DNA from: Delftia tsuruhatensis NBRC 16741 | GTDB lineage: Bacteria; Pseudomonadota; Gammaproteobacteria; Burkholderiales; Burkholderiaceae_C | Assembly (NCBI RefSeq): GCF_001571325.1 | Contig: NZ_BCTO01000012.1 | Span: forward strand, 1-64,000 | DNA: 64,000 bases | Direction of reading: 5' to 3' | In this document: in pieces, positions 8,783 to 16,951 of the stretch | How the letters are laid out: each line of letters begins with the position of its first letter | Position numbering within the stretch: the stretch's first letter is position 1 | Notes under the pieces: generated by a model | What the model was told of the DNA's origin: nothing | Databases searched by the model: none | What the model saw: the letters and a program-made list of their open reading frames with translations, nothing else | Made by a program: the position numbers and the translations under genes

Positions 8783-8818
8783 GGAGCGATGAAAAAGGCA
8801 GGAGCGGGTGAGACGCCT

Positions 8819-9835
8819 TCAGCGAGGCAACGCGCTTGGCTGGATCGGGAAGGACGCAGGGAAAAGAGGAGCCTGGCCTGGTTGCAGTGCGGCTTGCGGG
8901 GCTGGCTGCACAGGCGTGGGGGCTGCGGCTGCCTCGGGCGGGCCTTCGCCGGCATCGTGGGCCTTGTCCTGGCGCAGCAGCAGGTCTTCGGGCTTGAAGT
9001 CCATGCGGCGTCCGCCATAGAGCACGGGAACGGCTCGGCCCGGTGATTGCGCTGCGCCCGCTGTCTGAATCAGGGACTGCACGTCGCCTGCCAGGCCCAG
9101 CAGGGCGGCCATGGCAGCGCTGTCTTCTTCGACAACCTCCGAGTCCTTGGGATTGCGCAGCAAGGCGGTGATCTTTCCCGCCTCTCGCGCGATGATCACG
9201 CTGCGGGCCTGCGCCTTGGAGGTGTCCAGCGTGACCGTGGAGTACTGGCGCCGCTCACCGCTTCTGGGGTCATCCACGGACCGCTGGCCGGTGGCCATGA
9301 CCTGGACGTTCTGCAGCAGTGGAAAGGTGGTCTTGCGGCCTTTCTGATCCAGGGTGAGCATCAGGTCGATGGCATCCCCCGGCTCCAGCAGGCCCGAGAT
9401 GGAGTTGATCTCGTCCACATGCACGGTGATGGCGCGCCGCCCTACCTCGATGCGGGCCGAGAAGGTCGGCACCTTGTCGCCTTCGAGCAGGTTCCACAGC
9501 AGGATGTCGCCGTGCTGCATGCCATGCTCCAGCGCGCGGCCTGCAATGCGGGAAAAATCCTCGGGGCCGATGGCCAGCGAGTGCGCGTAGTCGTGGGGAA
9601 CGTCGCGCACGGCAATGGTCTCCTTGGATATGGGCTCGCCTTTGCTGAGATTGCGCTTGGCAACGATCAGCGGCCGGGTTTTGCTTTTTCCGCGCGCTTC
9701 TATGGCCTCCATCTGGCGATGCAGGTAACTGCGTGCAATGACGGCTGCGCCCAGGCCGATGGCCAGGGCCATGGCAAGAGCGACCCAGGTTTTGTTGGGA
9801 CGCAGGGCGGTGATTCGGGCGAGTGCGGAGTTCAT
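8819..9835 (-). CDS. cpaB: Flp pilus assembly protein CpaB/RcpC
   Basis: A 338-residue protein with an N-terminal membrane anchor (about residues 14-36), a SAF-like domain (R-P-L-I-V-A-K-R-N-L-S-K-G-E-P-I, about residues 50-115) and the RcpC/CpaB beta domain (I-T-V-H-V-D-E-I-N-S-I-S-G-L-L-E-P-G-D-x-I-D-L, about 145-170). The tail is Pro/Ala/Gln-rich. CpaB links secretin and pilin in Tad systems. ATG at 9835 fits the family start; the frame open to 10018 overlaps the small pilin gene upstream and would put out-of-family sequence before the anchor. It sits 10 bases after the small Flp-like gene. Confidence 0.88.
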   Translation of the reverse strand: MNSALARITALRPNKTWVALAMALAIGLGAAVIARSYLHRQMEAIEARGKSKTRPLIVAKRNLSKGEPISKETIAVRDVPHDYAHSLAIGPEDFSRIAGRALEHGMQHGDILLWNLLEGDKVPTFSARIEVGRRAITVHVDEINSISGLLEPGDAIDLMLTLDQKGRKTTFPLLQNVQVMATGQRSVDDPRSGERRQYSTVTLDTSKAQARSVIIAREAGKITALLRNPKDSEVVEEDSAAMAALLGLAGDVQSLIQTAGAAQSPGRAVPVLYGGRRMDFKPEDLLLRQDKAHDAGEGPPEAAAAPTPVQPAPQAALQPGQAPLFPASFPIQPSALPR

Positions 9836-9845
9836 GGCTGACGGG

Positions 9846-10025
9846 TCAAATGGGCAGGGAGAGGGCGAAGCTGAACTTCTGGTAGGCAGCCTGCAGGGCG
9901 AGCAGCAACTGGTGCAGCACGCTGTTGCTGTCCACCATGCCGACGCCCAGCGCGAAGGCCAGGGCCGCGCAGACCACGGCGTACTCCACCGAGGACTGGC
10001 CGCGCAGGCGATGGGCAATCTTCAT
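9846..10025 (-). CDS. Second, very small Flp-like pilin
   Basis: A 59-residue gene, shorter than common ORF cut-offs. ATG at 10025 overlaps the stop of the upstream gene (ATGA); TGA at 9848-9846. The protein starts with a basic leader M-K-I-A-H-R-L-R-G and then Q-S-S-V-E-Y-A-V-V followed by a hydrophobic stretch (about residues 14-30). This is the Flp prepilin pattern: cleavage after Gly, with Glu at +5 and Tyr at +6. The remaining 30 residues are amphipathic. It differs from the main Flp at 13077. It may be a minor pilin or pseudopilin that caps or starts the fibre; that role is inference. Confidence 0.75.
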   Translation of the reverse strand: MKIAHRLRGQSSVEYAVVCAALAFALGVGMVDSNSVLHQLLLALQAAYQKFSFALSLPI

Positions 10026-10771
10026 GGCGCGGTCTCCACCGCCACGCTGGTGACGAGAACGATGCTGGTGAGGCCCAGCGCATTGCGGGAAATGACGGCC
10101 GTCGCCTCTTTGCCCGGGCCGCGCATCAGCACCGTGATGGCGCCGGTCTCAGAGCCGAACGCGTGGGCCTTGGTGTCTGTGGCGGCGTCGAAGCGGCGTT
10201 CCAGCGCATAGCCCTGCTCCTGCAGCGCCGCAGTGAGGCGTTGCGCATTGAGCGCCTCGCCGTGCCTGTTCGTAGCAACGAGATGGGTGGACAGCTGGCC
10301 ACCGTCCTGGGTGTTCAGCAGGCTGGCGATCTCGGTTCCCGCTGGCAGCAGGCGTCGCCATCGGGCTCTTTCCCCCTGGCTGCGGGCCTTGCCGCTCAAG
10401 GCTGCGCGCAGGTGGGTGACAGCGACAAGGCCACGCGTGCCGCCGTCGGGGGCGGGTTCCAGTCGGATGGTGAGGTAGTGCTCGCCCTGGGCGCGGCCCA
10501 GAATGCGCTGGCCATCGCGCTGGTCGTCCATCAGGGGCTGGCCCAGGGTGCGAACAAACCAGTCGCCGGTCTGCCGGGGTGTGCTGCGGGTGGCGAAGCC
10601 GGTCAGCCGCATGGGCAGGCCGTCCAGGTCCATCTGCTGGCCGATGTGGTAGCTCCTGGCGTGTTCGGGCAGCGGGATCTCGGGCCAGTTGGCCTGGGCC
10701 AAGGCATGGGTGAGCCCTGGCGTCAGCAGGCCCAGGCAGATGGAGCGGAGCATGCGGGCCGTTGTCATCAT
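10022..10771 (-). CDS. Secreted protein of unknown function in the Tad operon
   Basis: A 249-residue protein with a signal peptide (about residues 1-26, ending A-L-A-Q-A). The mature part seems to contain two similar halves, about residues 40-125 and 140-240, each with a helix followed by an R/Y-x-x-I/V strand pattern and ending in V-A-V/V-I-S; this likeness was judged by eye. No known motif is seen. ATG at 10771 overlaps the stop of the TadE-like gene (ATGA), and its own stop overlaps the small pilin start. By position it could fill the place of an RcpB-like periplasmic or outer-membrane gating protein, but sequence does not prove this. Confidence 0.7.
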   Translation of the reverse strand: MMTTARMLRSICLGLLTPGLTHALAQANWPEIPLPEHARSYHIGQQMDLDGLPMRLTGFATRSTPRQTGDWFVRTLGQPLMDDQRDGQRILGRAQGEHYLTIRLEPAPDGGTRGLVAVTHLRAALSGKARSQGERARWRRLLPAGTEIASLLNTQDGGQLSTHLVATNRHGEALNAQRLTAALQEQGYALERRFDAATDTKAHAFGSETGAITVLMRGPGKEATAVISRNALGLTSIVLVTSVAVETAP

Positions 10772-11580
10772 TCGGCCCTCAGCCTGTCTGCCGGAACGAT
10801 GTCCTGCCACCGGTCCAGGCGTCCGAACTTGGGGGCCGGCACTTCCATCAACTCGAAGACCGGTATGGCCACATCCAGCAGTGTCTCCACCGGGGAGAAC
10901 AGGCTGTTGAGCGGCGCCAGCCGGCCGAACCGATCCATGGTCTGCTCCACGGAGCGCGAGGCCCAGGGCTCGATAAGCACGCTGGTGTGGCGTGTGACGC
11001 GCAGGTTCAGTTGGTCGAAGGGGGTGTAGCTTTGGATGCCTGCGGGCAGGTTGGCCAGGGGCACGGAGATGTTGGCGCGGTATATGCCCTGGGCGCGCAG
11101 GTCAAGCTGTGTGTGGCTGGCCAGGGGGACTATGCGAAATGGCACGCCGTCCCTGCTGGCCTTGAAGGCATTGCTGTGCGCTGTGGACTGGCTTTCGCCA
11201 AAGCTGACCGAGATGGTTGAAAAACGCGGGATCAGCGGATTGCCTGCAGGGTCCGTCCACAGCGGATTGCGGTGCGCGTCGAAATCACCTGCCGTGTCGC
11301 CCGTCTTGATGGGGGCATCGGGGCGGCTGAAGTAGCGCCTGCGCACTTCGGCTGCCAGTTGGTCAGGCTGCTTGGAGCTGCCTGCCGCGTCGTTGTGCAC
11401 CGTGGCATCGAAGGCCGCATAGCGGCTGGCTATCTGGGTGGCATGGGCAATGTCCTGGTACTTGCCGATCATGGGCATCAGCAGGAACAGGCCCAGCAGG
11501 GGCGCTGCCATGGCCAGGAATTCGACCAGGGCCTGGCCTGCCTGCCGCCTTGGGTAGCGGGCGCGGTTCAGGAGGTTCAT
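10768..11580 (-). CDS. TadE-like minor pseudopilin
   Basis: A 270-residue protein with a TadE-type N-terminus: basic leader, R-Q-A-G-Q-A-L-V-E-F, then one hydrophobic helix (about residues 18-38) followed by I-A-H-A-T-Q-I-A-S-R-Y-A-A-F. The Glu at the head of the helix matches pseudopilin processing sites (G-Q-A-L-V-E-F, Glu at +5). The C-terminal 200 residues are an extracytoplasmic domain without a motif I can name. ATG at 11580 overlaps the stop of the TadG-like gene by ATGA; the longer frame to 11652 is discounted. It is likely assembled with Flp as a minor component. Confidence 0.78.
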   Translation of the reverse strand: MNLLNRARYPRRQAGQALVEFLAMAAPLLGLFLLMPMIGKYQDIAHATQIASRYAAFDATVHNDAAGSSKQPDQLAAEVRRRYFSRPDAPIKTGDTAGDFDAHRNPLWTDPAGNPLIPRFSTISVSFGESQSTAHSNAFKASRDGVPFRIVPLASHTQLDLRAQGIYRANISVPLANLPAGIQSYTPFDQLNLRVTRHTSVLIEPWASRSVEQTMDRFGRLAPLNSLFSPVETLLDVAIPVFELMEVPAPKFGRLDRWQDIVPADRLRAE

Positions 11581-13064
11581 GGGATCTGCCCTCGCTGGCG
11601 CATCTGCTGGCCAAGTACATCGGGTTGGGAGTGGATCAGGCGCACCTGCCAATACGGGTTGAACAGGCTGGGCAGCTCCAGGGGGAGACCCTGGCTTGCG
11701 CCATAGCGGTTCTGACGCTGTGCCAGAGGGCGTTCGAAGAACACTTCGGACGTGGCAACGGCCACCATTTCGCCTTGGGCGACCTGGCTCTGATAGGCGT
11801 TGATGCGGCTGTCTGAAGTGCTGGTTATCTGGCTGGCGCTATCGGAGGTGCGCAATTGGCTGTGCGCCCGCGACAGGCGCACGCTGAACCGCAGCGTGGG
11901 GTCGTTCTTGTCCAGTTGCGGCTGGCTCAGGTCGTAGTAGCTGGGCAGGCCGGTGTAGTGGGTCCAGTGCGCGGAGGAGGCTCTGGCAGAGGCCCTTCTG
12001 TTGTTGCGGGAGCCTCCGAGCCAGGCGGACGAGTCATTCTGGTCCAGGTCGTCGGGGTGGGCCTGCTGTTCGCCCCAGGCAATGGGCTCCTCCCTGAGCC
12101 GGCAGCGTGGGATGAGTCCACCCCTTCGCTGGGCACGCCAGAAGGACTCGGTGTCTTCGGCGATCCACTCGTCGTAGTTGACCAGTTCGGTGCCGCCGCG
12201 TCGGCGCACCTCGCTTTTGCGCTCTCTCGCAATGCAGATCTCGTCTGGGCCGGGCACTTCTGCCTCGGCCGTCCAGACGCGTTCCTTGGTGAATCTGTCG
12301 CTATGGGCCGCATACACGGCCAGCTCTGCCATGCGGCCCCGGTCCTTGCCGGTATAGCTTTGGGTAAATCCATCCAGGTCGTCAGTCAGCGCCACGGCGA
12401 TGCCAGGGCCCAGGGGCAGCACCTTCACGCTGCCGTCGCCCGCGTAGTTGGCCTGGGCCACGGCCTGCATAACGCTGCGGCGAATGCTCTGCAGGTAAAG
12501 CGGGCGATGCAGCAGGTTATGGGCCTGCTGTATGGCCAGCTTGTTGACCTCCACCGCAGAGACTGTGGCGGAGGCCAGCGGCGGCACGGTCTTGGCTATC
12601 CGCTGGATGTACTCGCCTGCATACTGAACGGTGCCGTAGCACATGAGCGCATACACCGGGCCGTATTTGAACGCTGCCCCAATGGCTGCGCCGTATCCAT
12701 AGGGGTCGTTGCATTCGGGGAACTGCGTGGGCAGGTTCTCCGCATGGGTCTGGGCGTATTGCGCCCACGAGGACAGGCTCACCATCTGCGCCACCAGCAC
12801 CTCGTTGGCGATCAGGGCGCGATTGCCGTAGGCCGTGAAATTCAGCGCCCGCGCGTGCATCACGCCGGCGCTGTAGGCCACGGCATCGGCCGTGCTGACG
12901 AGCTTGGTTTTTTCCTGGGAGAGCTGGCCGGTGTTGAACAGAAAGAACAGCGAGGCCAGTGCGCCGATCAGGACAAAGATGCCGTAGATCAGTGCCTGCC
13001 CGCGTTGCCCGTCCCGCCTCCGTATCCGTATCCGACCGCCGCGCAGGGTGGTGATGGTGTGCAT
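11577..13064 (-). CDS. TadG-like Flp pilus protein
   Basis: A 495-residue protein: basic leader with G-Q-R-G-Q-A-L-I-Y-G, one hydrophobic helix (about residues 24-46), then the L-V-S-T-A-D-A-V-A-Y-S-A-G-V motif (near 54-67) that marks TadE/G-like proteins, where the residues after the helix read like D-A-A-A-L-A-A-A. A long extracytoplasmic region follows with several Cys (C-N-D-P, M-C-Y-G, E-I-C-I, P-R-C). No von Willebrand MIDAS motif (DxSxS) is visible, unlike some TadG proteins. It begins 12 bases after the flp stop, so it is co-transcribed with the main pilin. Confidence 0.78.
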   Translation of the reverse strand: MHTITTLRGGRIRIRRRDGQRGQALIYGIFVLIGALASLFFLFNTGQLSQEKTKLVSTADAVAYSAGVMHARALNFTAYGNRALIANEVLVAQMVSLSSWAQYAQTHAENLPTQFPECNDPYGYGAAIGAAFKYGPVYALMCYGTVQYAGEYIQRIAKTVPPLASATVSAVEVNKLAIQQAHNLLHRPLYLQSIRRSVMQAVAQANYAGDGSVKVLPLGPGIAVALTDDLDGFTQSYTGKDRGRMAELAVYAAHSDRFTKERVWTAEAEVPGPDEICIARERKSEVRRRGGTELVNYDEWIAEDTESFWRAQRRGGLIPRCRLREEPIAWGEQQAHPDDLDQNDSSAWLGGSRNNRRASARASSAHWTHYTGLPSYYDLSQPQLDKNDPTLRFSVRLSRAHSQLRTSDSASQITSTSDSRINAYQSQVAQGEMVAVATSEVFFERPLAQRQNRYGASQGLPLELPSLFNPYWQVRLIHSQPDVLGQQMRQRGQIP

Positions 13065-13076
13065 GGGCAGGCCCGC

Positions 13077-13343
13077 TTACTTGTTCTCGTAGGCGTCGAG
13101 GCCCTTTTCCTTGCGCTCTCCATCAGCCTTGCCGGCGGCAGCTTCTGCCGCCTGGATGGCCTTCTTGGCTGACTTGCCGGCCACTTCATTGGCAATGCCG
13201 GAAGTCTGGGCGCGGATGGTTTCGCCAAAGTACTGGTAGACGGCAATGGCGGCCACGCCAATCAGGGCCACGATGATGATGTACTCGGTCATGCCCTGGC
13301 CGCGTTGCTTGCGAGATTGAAGTGAGGTATTGAAGGTGGTCAT
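13077..13343 (-). CDS. flp: Flp-type major pilin
   Basis: An 88-residue prepilin. The leader ends R-K-Q-R-G and is followed by Q-G-M-T-E-Y-I-I-I-V-A-L-I, the Flp signature (Glu +5, Tyr +6 after the cleaved Gly) and a hydrophobic helix to about residue 40. The C-terminus is a charged Ala/Lys-rich helix, longer than in most Flp pilins (50-70 aa). ATG at 13343 has an AGGAGC Shine-Dalgarno 7 bases upstream (13350-13355); the frame extension to 13418 lacks family likeness. It is the first gene of the Tad operon and is likely the most abundant product. Processing needs a prepilin peptidase that is not in the window. Confidence 0.9.
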   Translation of the reverse strand: MTTFNTSLQSRKQRGQGMTEYIIIVALIGVAAIAVYQYFGETIRAQTSGIANEVAGKSAKKAIQAAEAAAGKADGERKEKGLDAYENK

Positions 13344-13445
13344 GCAAAAGCTCCTGTGCTGGTGGAAGAATCTGTAGGGACGTAAGCAGGCGGACGCAGG
13401 GCTGCAGCCGTGCATCACGGAAACGGGAAAAAGGGAAAACGCAAT

Positions 13446-13655
13446 TCAGGAATAAGCGGGCACCAGAGCGGTGGCTGGCGGTTCTTCCGAATTGCGCATG
13501 TGCAGGGAATCAGCCGTGCCCAGGCACAGGGCCTTGGCGTCAGCGCACTGCGTCAAGGCGCTGAATGAAAGCGATGCATGGATGGTCTCTCCCTCAAGGT
13601 TGGCGGTGGACTGCCGCTTTGGCGCTGCGCGCCAGGACAGTTCTGCGTGGGGCAT
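13446..13655 (-). CDS. Doubtful small ORF upstream of flp
   Basis: A 69-codon frame lying alone in the flp upstream region. Its codon use is moderately G/C-rich at third positions and includes CTG and GCC codons like nearby genes. It has no recognisable motif, signal peptide or strong ribosome binding site. It could be a real small protein or chance. Kept only because it does not overlap another gene. Confidence 0.2.
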   Translation of the reverse strand: MPHAELSWRAAPKRQSTANLEGETIHASLSFSALTQCADAKALCLGTADSLHMRNSEEPPATALVPAYS

Positions 13656-13757
13656 TGGCAGGAAAAAGGCACCTGCCTATGCCTGACTTTCCGGCGGCGA
13701 TTCATTGCTGCCTGAAGTCATTTCTTGTGCCGCCAAGCCTATGAACTTTTTTCTCGC

Positions 13758-13772
13758 TTGTCTCTAAGACAA
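13758..13772. promoter_or_regulatory. Palindrome, possible operator upstream of flp
   Basis: Perfect 6-bp arms around a 3-base centre (TTGTCT-CTA-AGACAA) inside the AT-rich stretch. Form and placement fit a dimeric regulator site, but its partner is unknown and it is over 400 bp from the flp start. Confidence 0.25.
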
Positions 13773-14056
13773 CTCCTGACGATGTTTCTGAATGCATCGA
13801 CGGAGATTTTTGCTGTCATTTCAATAGCAAGCTATTTAGTGAATTCCGTGTTTTCGACGATCCATCCGTGGCAGATAAATCGAGGCGAAATAGGCTCAAA
13901 TTGGGTGATCTGAAAAGTCAATCTGAATCGATGCAGGACGATTCCTATTTTTCAGAATTCAGGTGCGGGCCGCCGACAGGAGCCTGGGCGCGGGGCTCGA
14001 TGGGCAGGAGTGCGGGCATGCCGCTGCGGCGTCGGCATGCCGGTGAAAAGCTTGAA

Positions 14057-14090
14057 ATGACGGCCGGCCTGAGGATGGCCGGCCGCCTCT
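14057..14090 (-). terminator. Hairpin after queF, likely terminator
   Basis: GGCCGGCC arms around a 7-base loop lie within 10 bases of the queF stop. On the minus strand the stem is followed by a mixed, only moderately T-rich tail, so efficiency is uncertain. Confidence 0.5.
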
Positions 14091-14091
14091 T

Positions 14092-14940
14092 TTACTGCCG
14101 TGCAGAGCGCACGTTGGCCGGCAGCGCGCCAGGATGGCTGGTGCGGAATGGGTTGATGTCCAGGCCGCCACGGCGCGTGTAGCGTGCGTACACCGAGAGC
14201 TTGATGGGGCGGCAGCGGGTCCAGATGTCCATGAAGATGCGTTCCACGCATTGCTCATGGAATTCGTTGTGGTTGCGGAAGCTCACCAGGTATTGCAGCA
14301 GGCCTTCCTGGTCGATCTGCGCGCCGCTGTAGCGGATCTGCACGCTGCCCCAGTCGGGCTGGCCCGTGACCAGGCAGTTGCTCTTGAGCAGGTGGCTGAC
14401 GAGGGTCTCGGTGACGGGCGCTTCCTCGTGGTTGGCGTGCAGCAGCTCTGGGGCGGGCTGGTACTGCGTGCATTCCACGTCCAGGCGGTCCAGCAGCAGG
14501 CCGTCCAGTTCCTGCACCATTTCCTGGTCGAAGCGGTCCAGGCCGATGATCTTCACGCCGATGCTGCCCTTTTGCTCGCTGCCTCGCCATAGCGCTTCGG
14601 CCAGGTCGGTGCGAAGGCGTGCCTGGACTTCGGCCGCGTCGGCCAGGCGGGTGTTGTTGAAGCTGTTGAGGTAGAGCTTGAACGACTTGCTTTCGATGAG
14701 ATTGGGGGTCTCGCAGGGGATCGTGAAATGCACGAGCGCCACCTGCGGCTTGCCGCGCAGGTTGAGCCAGGACAGTTCGAACGCCGTCCACAGGTCGGCG
14801 CCGAAGAAGGGCATCTGGCTGCCCTGAATGCCGATTTCCTCGCGCTTGGGCGCGCGGGGCAGGGGGAACAGCAGCGAGGGGGCGTACTGGTCGACGTAGG
14901 CAGAGCTTTTGCCCAGCTGGGATTGTTCGGGAGTGTTCAT
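14092..14940 (-). CDS. queF: NADPH-dependent 7-cyano-7-deazaguanine reductase QueF
   Basis: Makes preQ1 from preQ0 with NADPH in queuosine tRNA modification. The 282-residue length and two-domain layout match the long (unimodular, YqfC-like tandem T-fold) type. Key features: the nucleophile region V-T-G-Q-P-D-W-G with the preceding S-N-C-L-V-T-G (catalytic Cys), the E-S-K-S-F-K-L-Y QueF motif near residues 80-90, and F-H-E-Q-C-V-E-R with substrate-binding Glu/His near residues 230-240. ATG at 14940 is the family start; the frame extends to 15054 without family likeness. No preQ1 riboswitch of a type I can recognise lies in the 155-base leader. It stands downstream of the dioxygenase gene on the same strand. 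Confidence 0.93.
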   Translation of the reverse strand: MNTPEQSQLGKSSAYVDQYAPSLLFPLPRAPKREEIGIQGSQMPFFGADLWTAFELSWLNLRGKPQVALVHFTIPCETPNLIESKSFKLYLNSFNNTRLADAAEVQARLRTDLAEALWRGSEQKGSIGVKIIGLDRFDQEMVQELDGLLLDRLDVECTQYQPAPELLHANHEEAPVTETLVSHLLKSNCLVTGQPDWGSVQIRYSGAQIDQEGLLQYLVSFRNHNEFHEQCVERIFMDIWTRCRPIKLSVYARYTRRGGLDINPFRTSHPGALPANVRSARQ

Positions 14941-15095
14941 GGAAAAAGGGCCGGCCGTGCCGGCGCTGGTCAGGCCTGGACGGTCCGCGCGGAGCGCGTG
15001 GACCCAGGCTTTGAAGCTAACTGAATTTCCATGCCCGCAGGCATGGGCGGCCATATAAGGTCAATAAGGGTGGGTGCGCCCGGGTCCGATGGTGC

Positions 15096-15980
15096 TCAGT
15101 GGAATTCGCGTTCGCGCAGCCATTTGGTGGCAATCCATTTTTCGCCGGCCAGCACGGGCGCGCCGCCGTGCAGGGTACGCGTGGAGGGGTCGGGGCGTTC
15201 GTAGCTGAAGAAGACGGCGTTGCCCCGGCGCGGAACCACTTGCAGTGGCACTTCGGGAAAGATGGTGGCGCCGCCGCGCTCGGGCTCGTTCAGGTAGATG
15301 ACCAGGGTGCCCACGCGCTGGCCGCCGCGCTTGAGGATGGTAGGCGTGCCGGGTTCGCCGGGCGCGAAGTAGTCGTGGTGGGGCTTGTACTCGGCGCCCG
15401 GGCCGTAGTGCAGCACCTGCAGGCCTTCGCCGTGGTCCAGCGGCCAGCGCAGCAGGCGGGCGATGCGTTCTTCCAGCTGGCGGACGATGCCGGTTTCCCC
15501 GCGCTGGAAGAACATGCCGTTGCTGGTGCGGTCGTCATTGATCTCTTCACCGCCGCTTTGCGTGGCCACGGTGAGCGAGCGCGCCATGCGCGGACGCGCG
15601 GCGGCGATGATGGCGTCGCACTCCTCATGCGAGAGCAGGTTGCCGAAGACCACGATGCGCGGGTTGCGCATGCTGACCAGTACCTGGACCTTGCGGTCGC
15701 CGACATCGATGCTGGTGGGGTCCTGGGAGAGGTCCGGCTCGGGCAGCGAGGAGGCCGAGACGACGACGGCCGGTGGCGCCGCTTCGCCTTGGTGGGGCAG
15801 GTCCAACGCCCGCCGGGCCAGTTCTTCGCTCCAGCCCACGTCGCGCATGGAGCGCAGCAGGGCCGCAGGCCCTATGCCGGATGCGCGCTGGTCGCGTACC
15901 CATTGCATGAGTTCAGGCGTGAGACCCGCCGGCAGGTCCTGCGCGGTGCTCGGGGAATCTGGTGAGGATTTGAGGCTCAT
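15096..15980 (-). CDS. 2OG-Fe(II) oxygenase, prolyl 4-hydroxylase type
   Basis: A 294-residue Fe(II)/2-oxoglutarate dioxygenase of the P4Hc family. The iron ligands are visible as H-x-D (His201, Asp203 in K-P-H-H-D-Y-F) and a distal His271 (T-L-H-G-G); Lys281 in E-K-W-I-A-T-K-W should bind 2-oxoglutarate. Substrate is unknown: bacterial members hydroxylate proline in proteins such as EF-Tu, or free amino acids. The first 65 residues form a separate helical segment (L-T-P-E-L-M-Q-W-V-R-D... W-S-E-E-L-A-R-R-A-L) like a small UBA-like fold, a layout common in Burkholderiales members. A 7-bp hairpin at 15029-15046 lies downstream. Confidence 0.85.
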   Translation of the reverse strand: MSLKSSPDSPSTAQDLPAGLTPELMQWVRDQRASGIGPAALLRSMRDVGWSEELARRALDLPHQGEAAPPAVVVSASSLPEPDLSQDPTSIDVGDRKVQVLVSMRNPRIVVFGNLLSHEECDAIIAAARPRMARSLTVATQSGGEEINDDRTSNGMFFQRGETGIVRQLEERIARLLRWPLDHGEGLQVLHYGPGAEYKPHHDYFAPGEPGTPTILKRGGQRVGTLVIYLNEPERGGATIFPEVPLQVVPRRGNAVFFSYERPDPSTRTLHGGAPVLAGEKWIATKWLREREFH

Positions 15981-16058
15981 GGCGTGCAGTGCGGCCCTTG
16001 CCGCAGTGAATGGACTCCAAAGGCATCGAGGCCGGGGCCGGCCGGTGGCCGGCGAGGC

Positions 16059-16844
16059 TCAGTCAGCGGTCTTGCGGCGGAACACCAGGCGCGCAGGCGT
16101 CGAGGAAGCTGGCGCCAGTGCGTAGCCTTCCAGATCGAAGGCTTCGAGTTCAGCCGCGCTGCGAGCGCGTTGCTGTATGGCAAATCGTGCCATCAGCCCG
16201 CGCGCGCGTTTGGCATGGAAGCTGATGATCTTGTAGGCGCCGTTCTTGTAATCCTCGAACGCGCATTCCACCACCGGGGGCTTGAGGTGCTTCAAGTCTA
16301 CCGATTTGAAGTATTCCTGCGAAGCCAGGTTGACGACGACGCGCTCGCCCGCCGGCTGCCGGGCCGCGCGCTGGTTCAGGTACTCGGCAATGCGGCTGCC
16401 CCAGAACTGGTAGAGGTTGCTGCCATGCGCGGTCTCCAGCCGGGTGCCCATTTCCAGGCGGTAGGGCTGCATGCGGTCCAGCGGACGCAGCACGCCGTAC
16501 AGGCCGCTGAGGATGGCGATGTGCTGCTGCGCCCAGTCCAGGTCTTCGGCGTCCAGGCTGCGCGCCTGCAGGCCTTCATAGACATCACCGTTGAAGGCCA
16601 GCAGCGCCTGGCGGGCATTGGTGGCCGTGAAGCGAGGGCTGAAGGCCTCGTAGCGCGCCACGTTGAGCGCAGCCAGCTTGTCGCTGATGCCCATGAGTTC
16701 CGACAGTTGCTGCGGCGATTGGCGGCGCAGCACTTCGATCAGCTCCAGCGGCTGTTCGGAGAAGACGGGAAGCGTGTGTGGCAGCTTCGGCGGCAGCGGT
16801 GTGTCGTAGTCCAGCGATTTGGCGGGGGAGAGCAGCAACAGCAT
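16059..16844 (-). CDS. yaaA: Peroxide stress protein YaaA (DUF328)
   Basis: A 261-residue YaaA/UPF0246 protein. It begins M-L-L-L-L-S-P-A-K-S-L-D, the family hallmark, and contains Y-G-V-L-R-P-L-D-R-M-Q-P-Y-R-L-E-M-G (about residues 120-140) and the C-terminal H-A-K-R-A-R-G-L-M-A-R-F motif. In E. coli YaaA lowers free iron and protects DNA during peroxide stress; it binds DNA. ATG at 16844 is chosen because the family begins there; the frame extension to 16856 uses TTG. It follows rne on the same strand after a hairpin terminator, so it may have its own promoter. Confidence 0.92.
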   Translation of the reverse strand: MLLLLSPAKSLDYDTPLPPKLPHTLPVFSEQPLELIEVLRRQSPQQLSELMGISDKLAALNVARYEAFSPRFTATNARQALLAFNGDVYEGLQARSLDAEDLDWAQQHIAILSGLYGVLRPLDRMQPYRLEMGTRLETAHGSNLYQFWGSRIAEYLNQRAARQPAGERVVVNLASQEYFKSVDLKHLKPPVVECAFEDYKNGAYKIISFHAKRARGLMARFAIQQRARSAAELEAFDLEGYALAPASSTPARLVFRRKTAD

Positions 16845-16904
16845 GGCGGGACGCAAGCTCCAGGATAGAGAGGGAGGAAAGACAGATGGACGGGGGTGGC
16901 GGCA

Positions 16905-16934
16905 GAAACAAACAGGGGCCGCGAGGGCCCCTGT
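16905..16934 (-). terminator. Terminator downstream of rne
   Basis: A 9-bp stem (ACAGGGGCC with GGCCCCTGT, 16912-16934) with a short loop. Read on the minus strand it is followed by TTGTTTC, a T-rich tail, about 20 bases after the rne stop. Confidence 0.65.
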
Positions 16935-16951
16935 GTCGTCACTGTCTGTGG

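Larger units (their letters stand above)
13344..14091. other. Flp upstream region, about 750 bp without a convincing gene
   Basis: Lies between the queF stop (right) and the flp start (left), both on the minus strand, so it holds the queF terminator and the flp promoter. From about 13700 to 13970 it is clearly AT-richer than the flanks. Visible palindromes are TTGTCT-CTA-AGACAA at 13758-13772 and AATAGC-AA-GCTATT at 13823-13836. No good sigma-70 or sigma-54 promoter could be assigned. One minus-strand ORF of 69 codons (13446-13655) is listed separately. Confidence 0.6.

Noticed and set aside
13725-13913. 62-codon plus-strand frame in the AT-rich flp upstream region
   Set aside because: AT-rich codons unlike all neighbours, no ribosome binding site, no likeness.
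14941-15095. Possible preQ1 riboswitch in the queF leader
   Set aside because: Searched by eye for the short preQ1-I pattern (C-rich loop and A-rich tail near the start codon) and found none; only a plain hairpin at 15029-15046.
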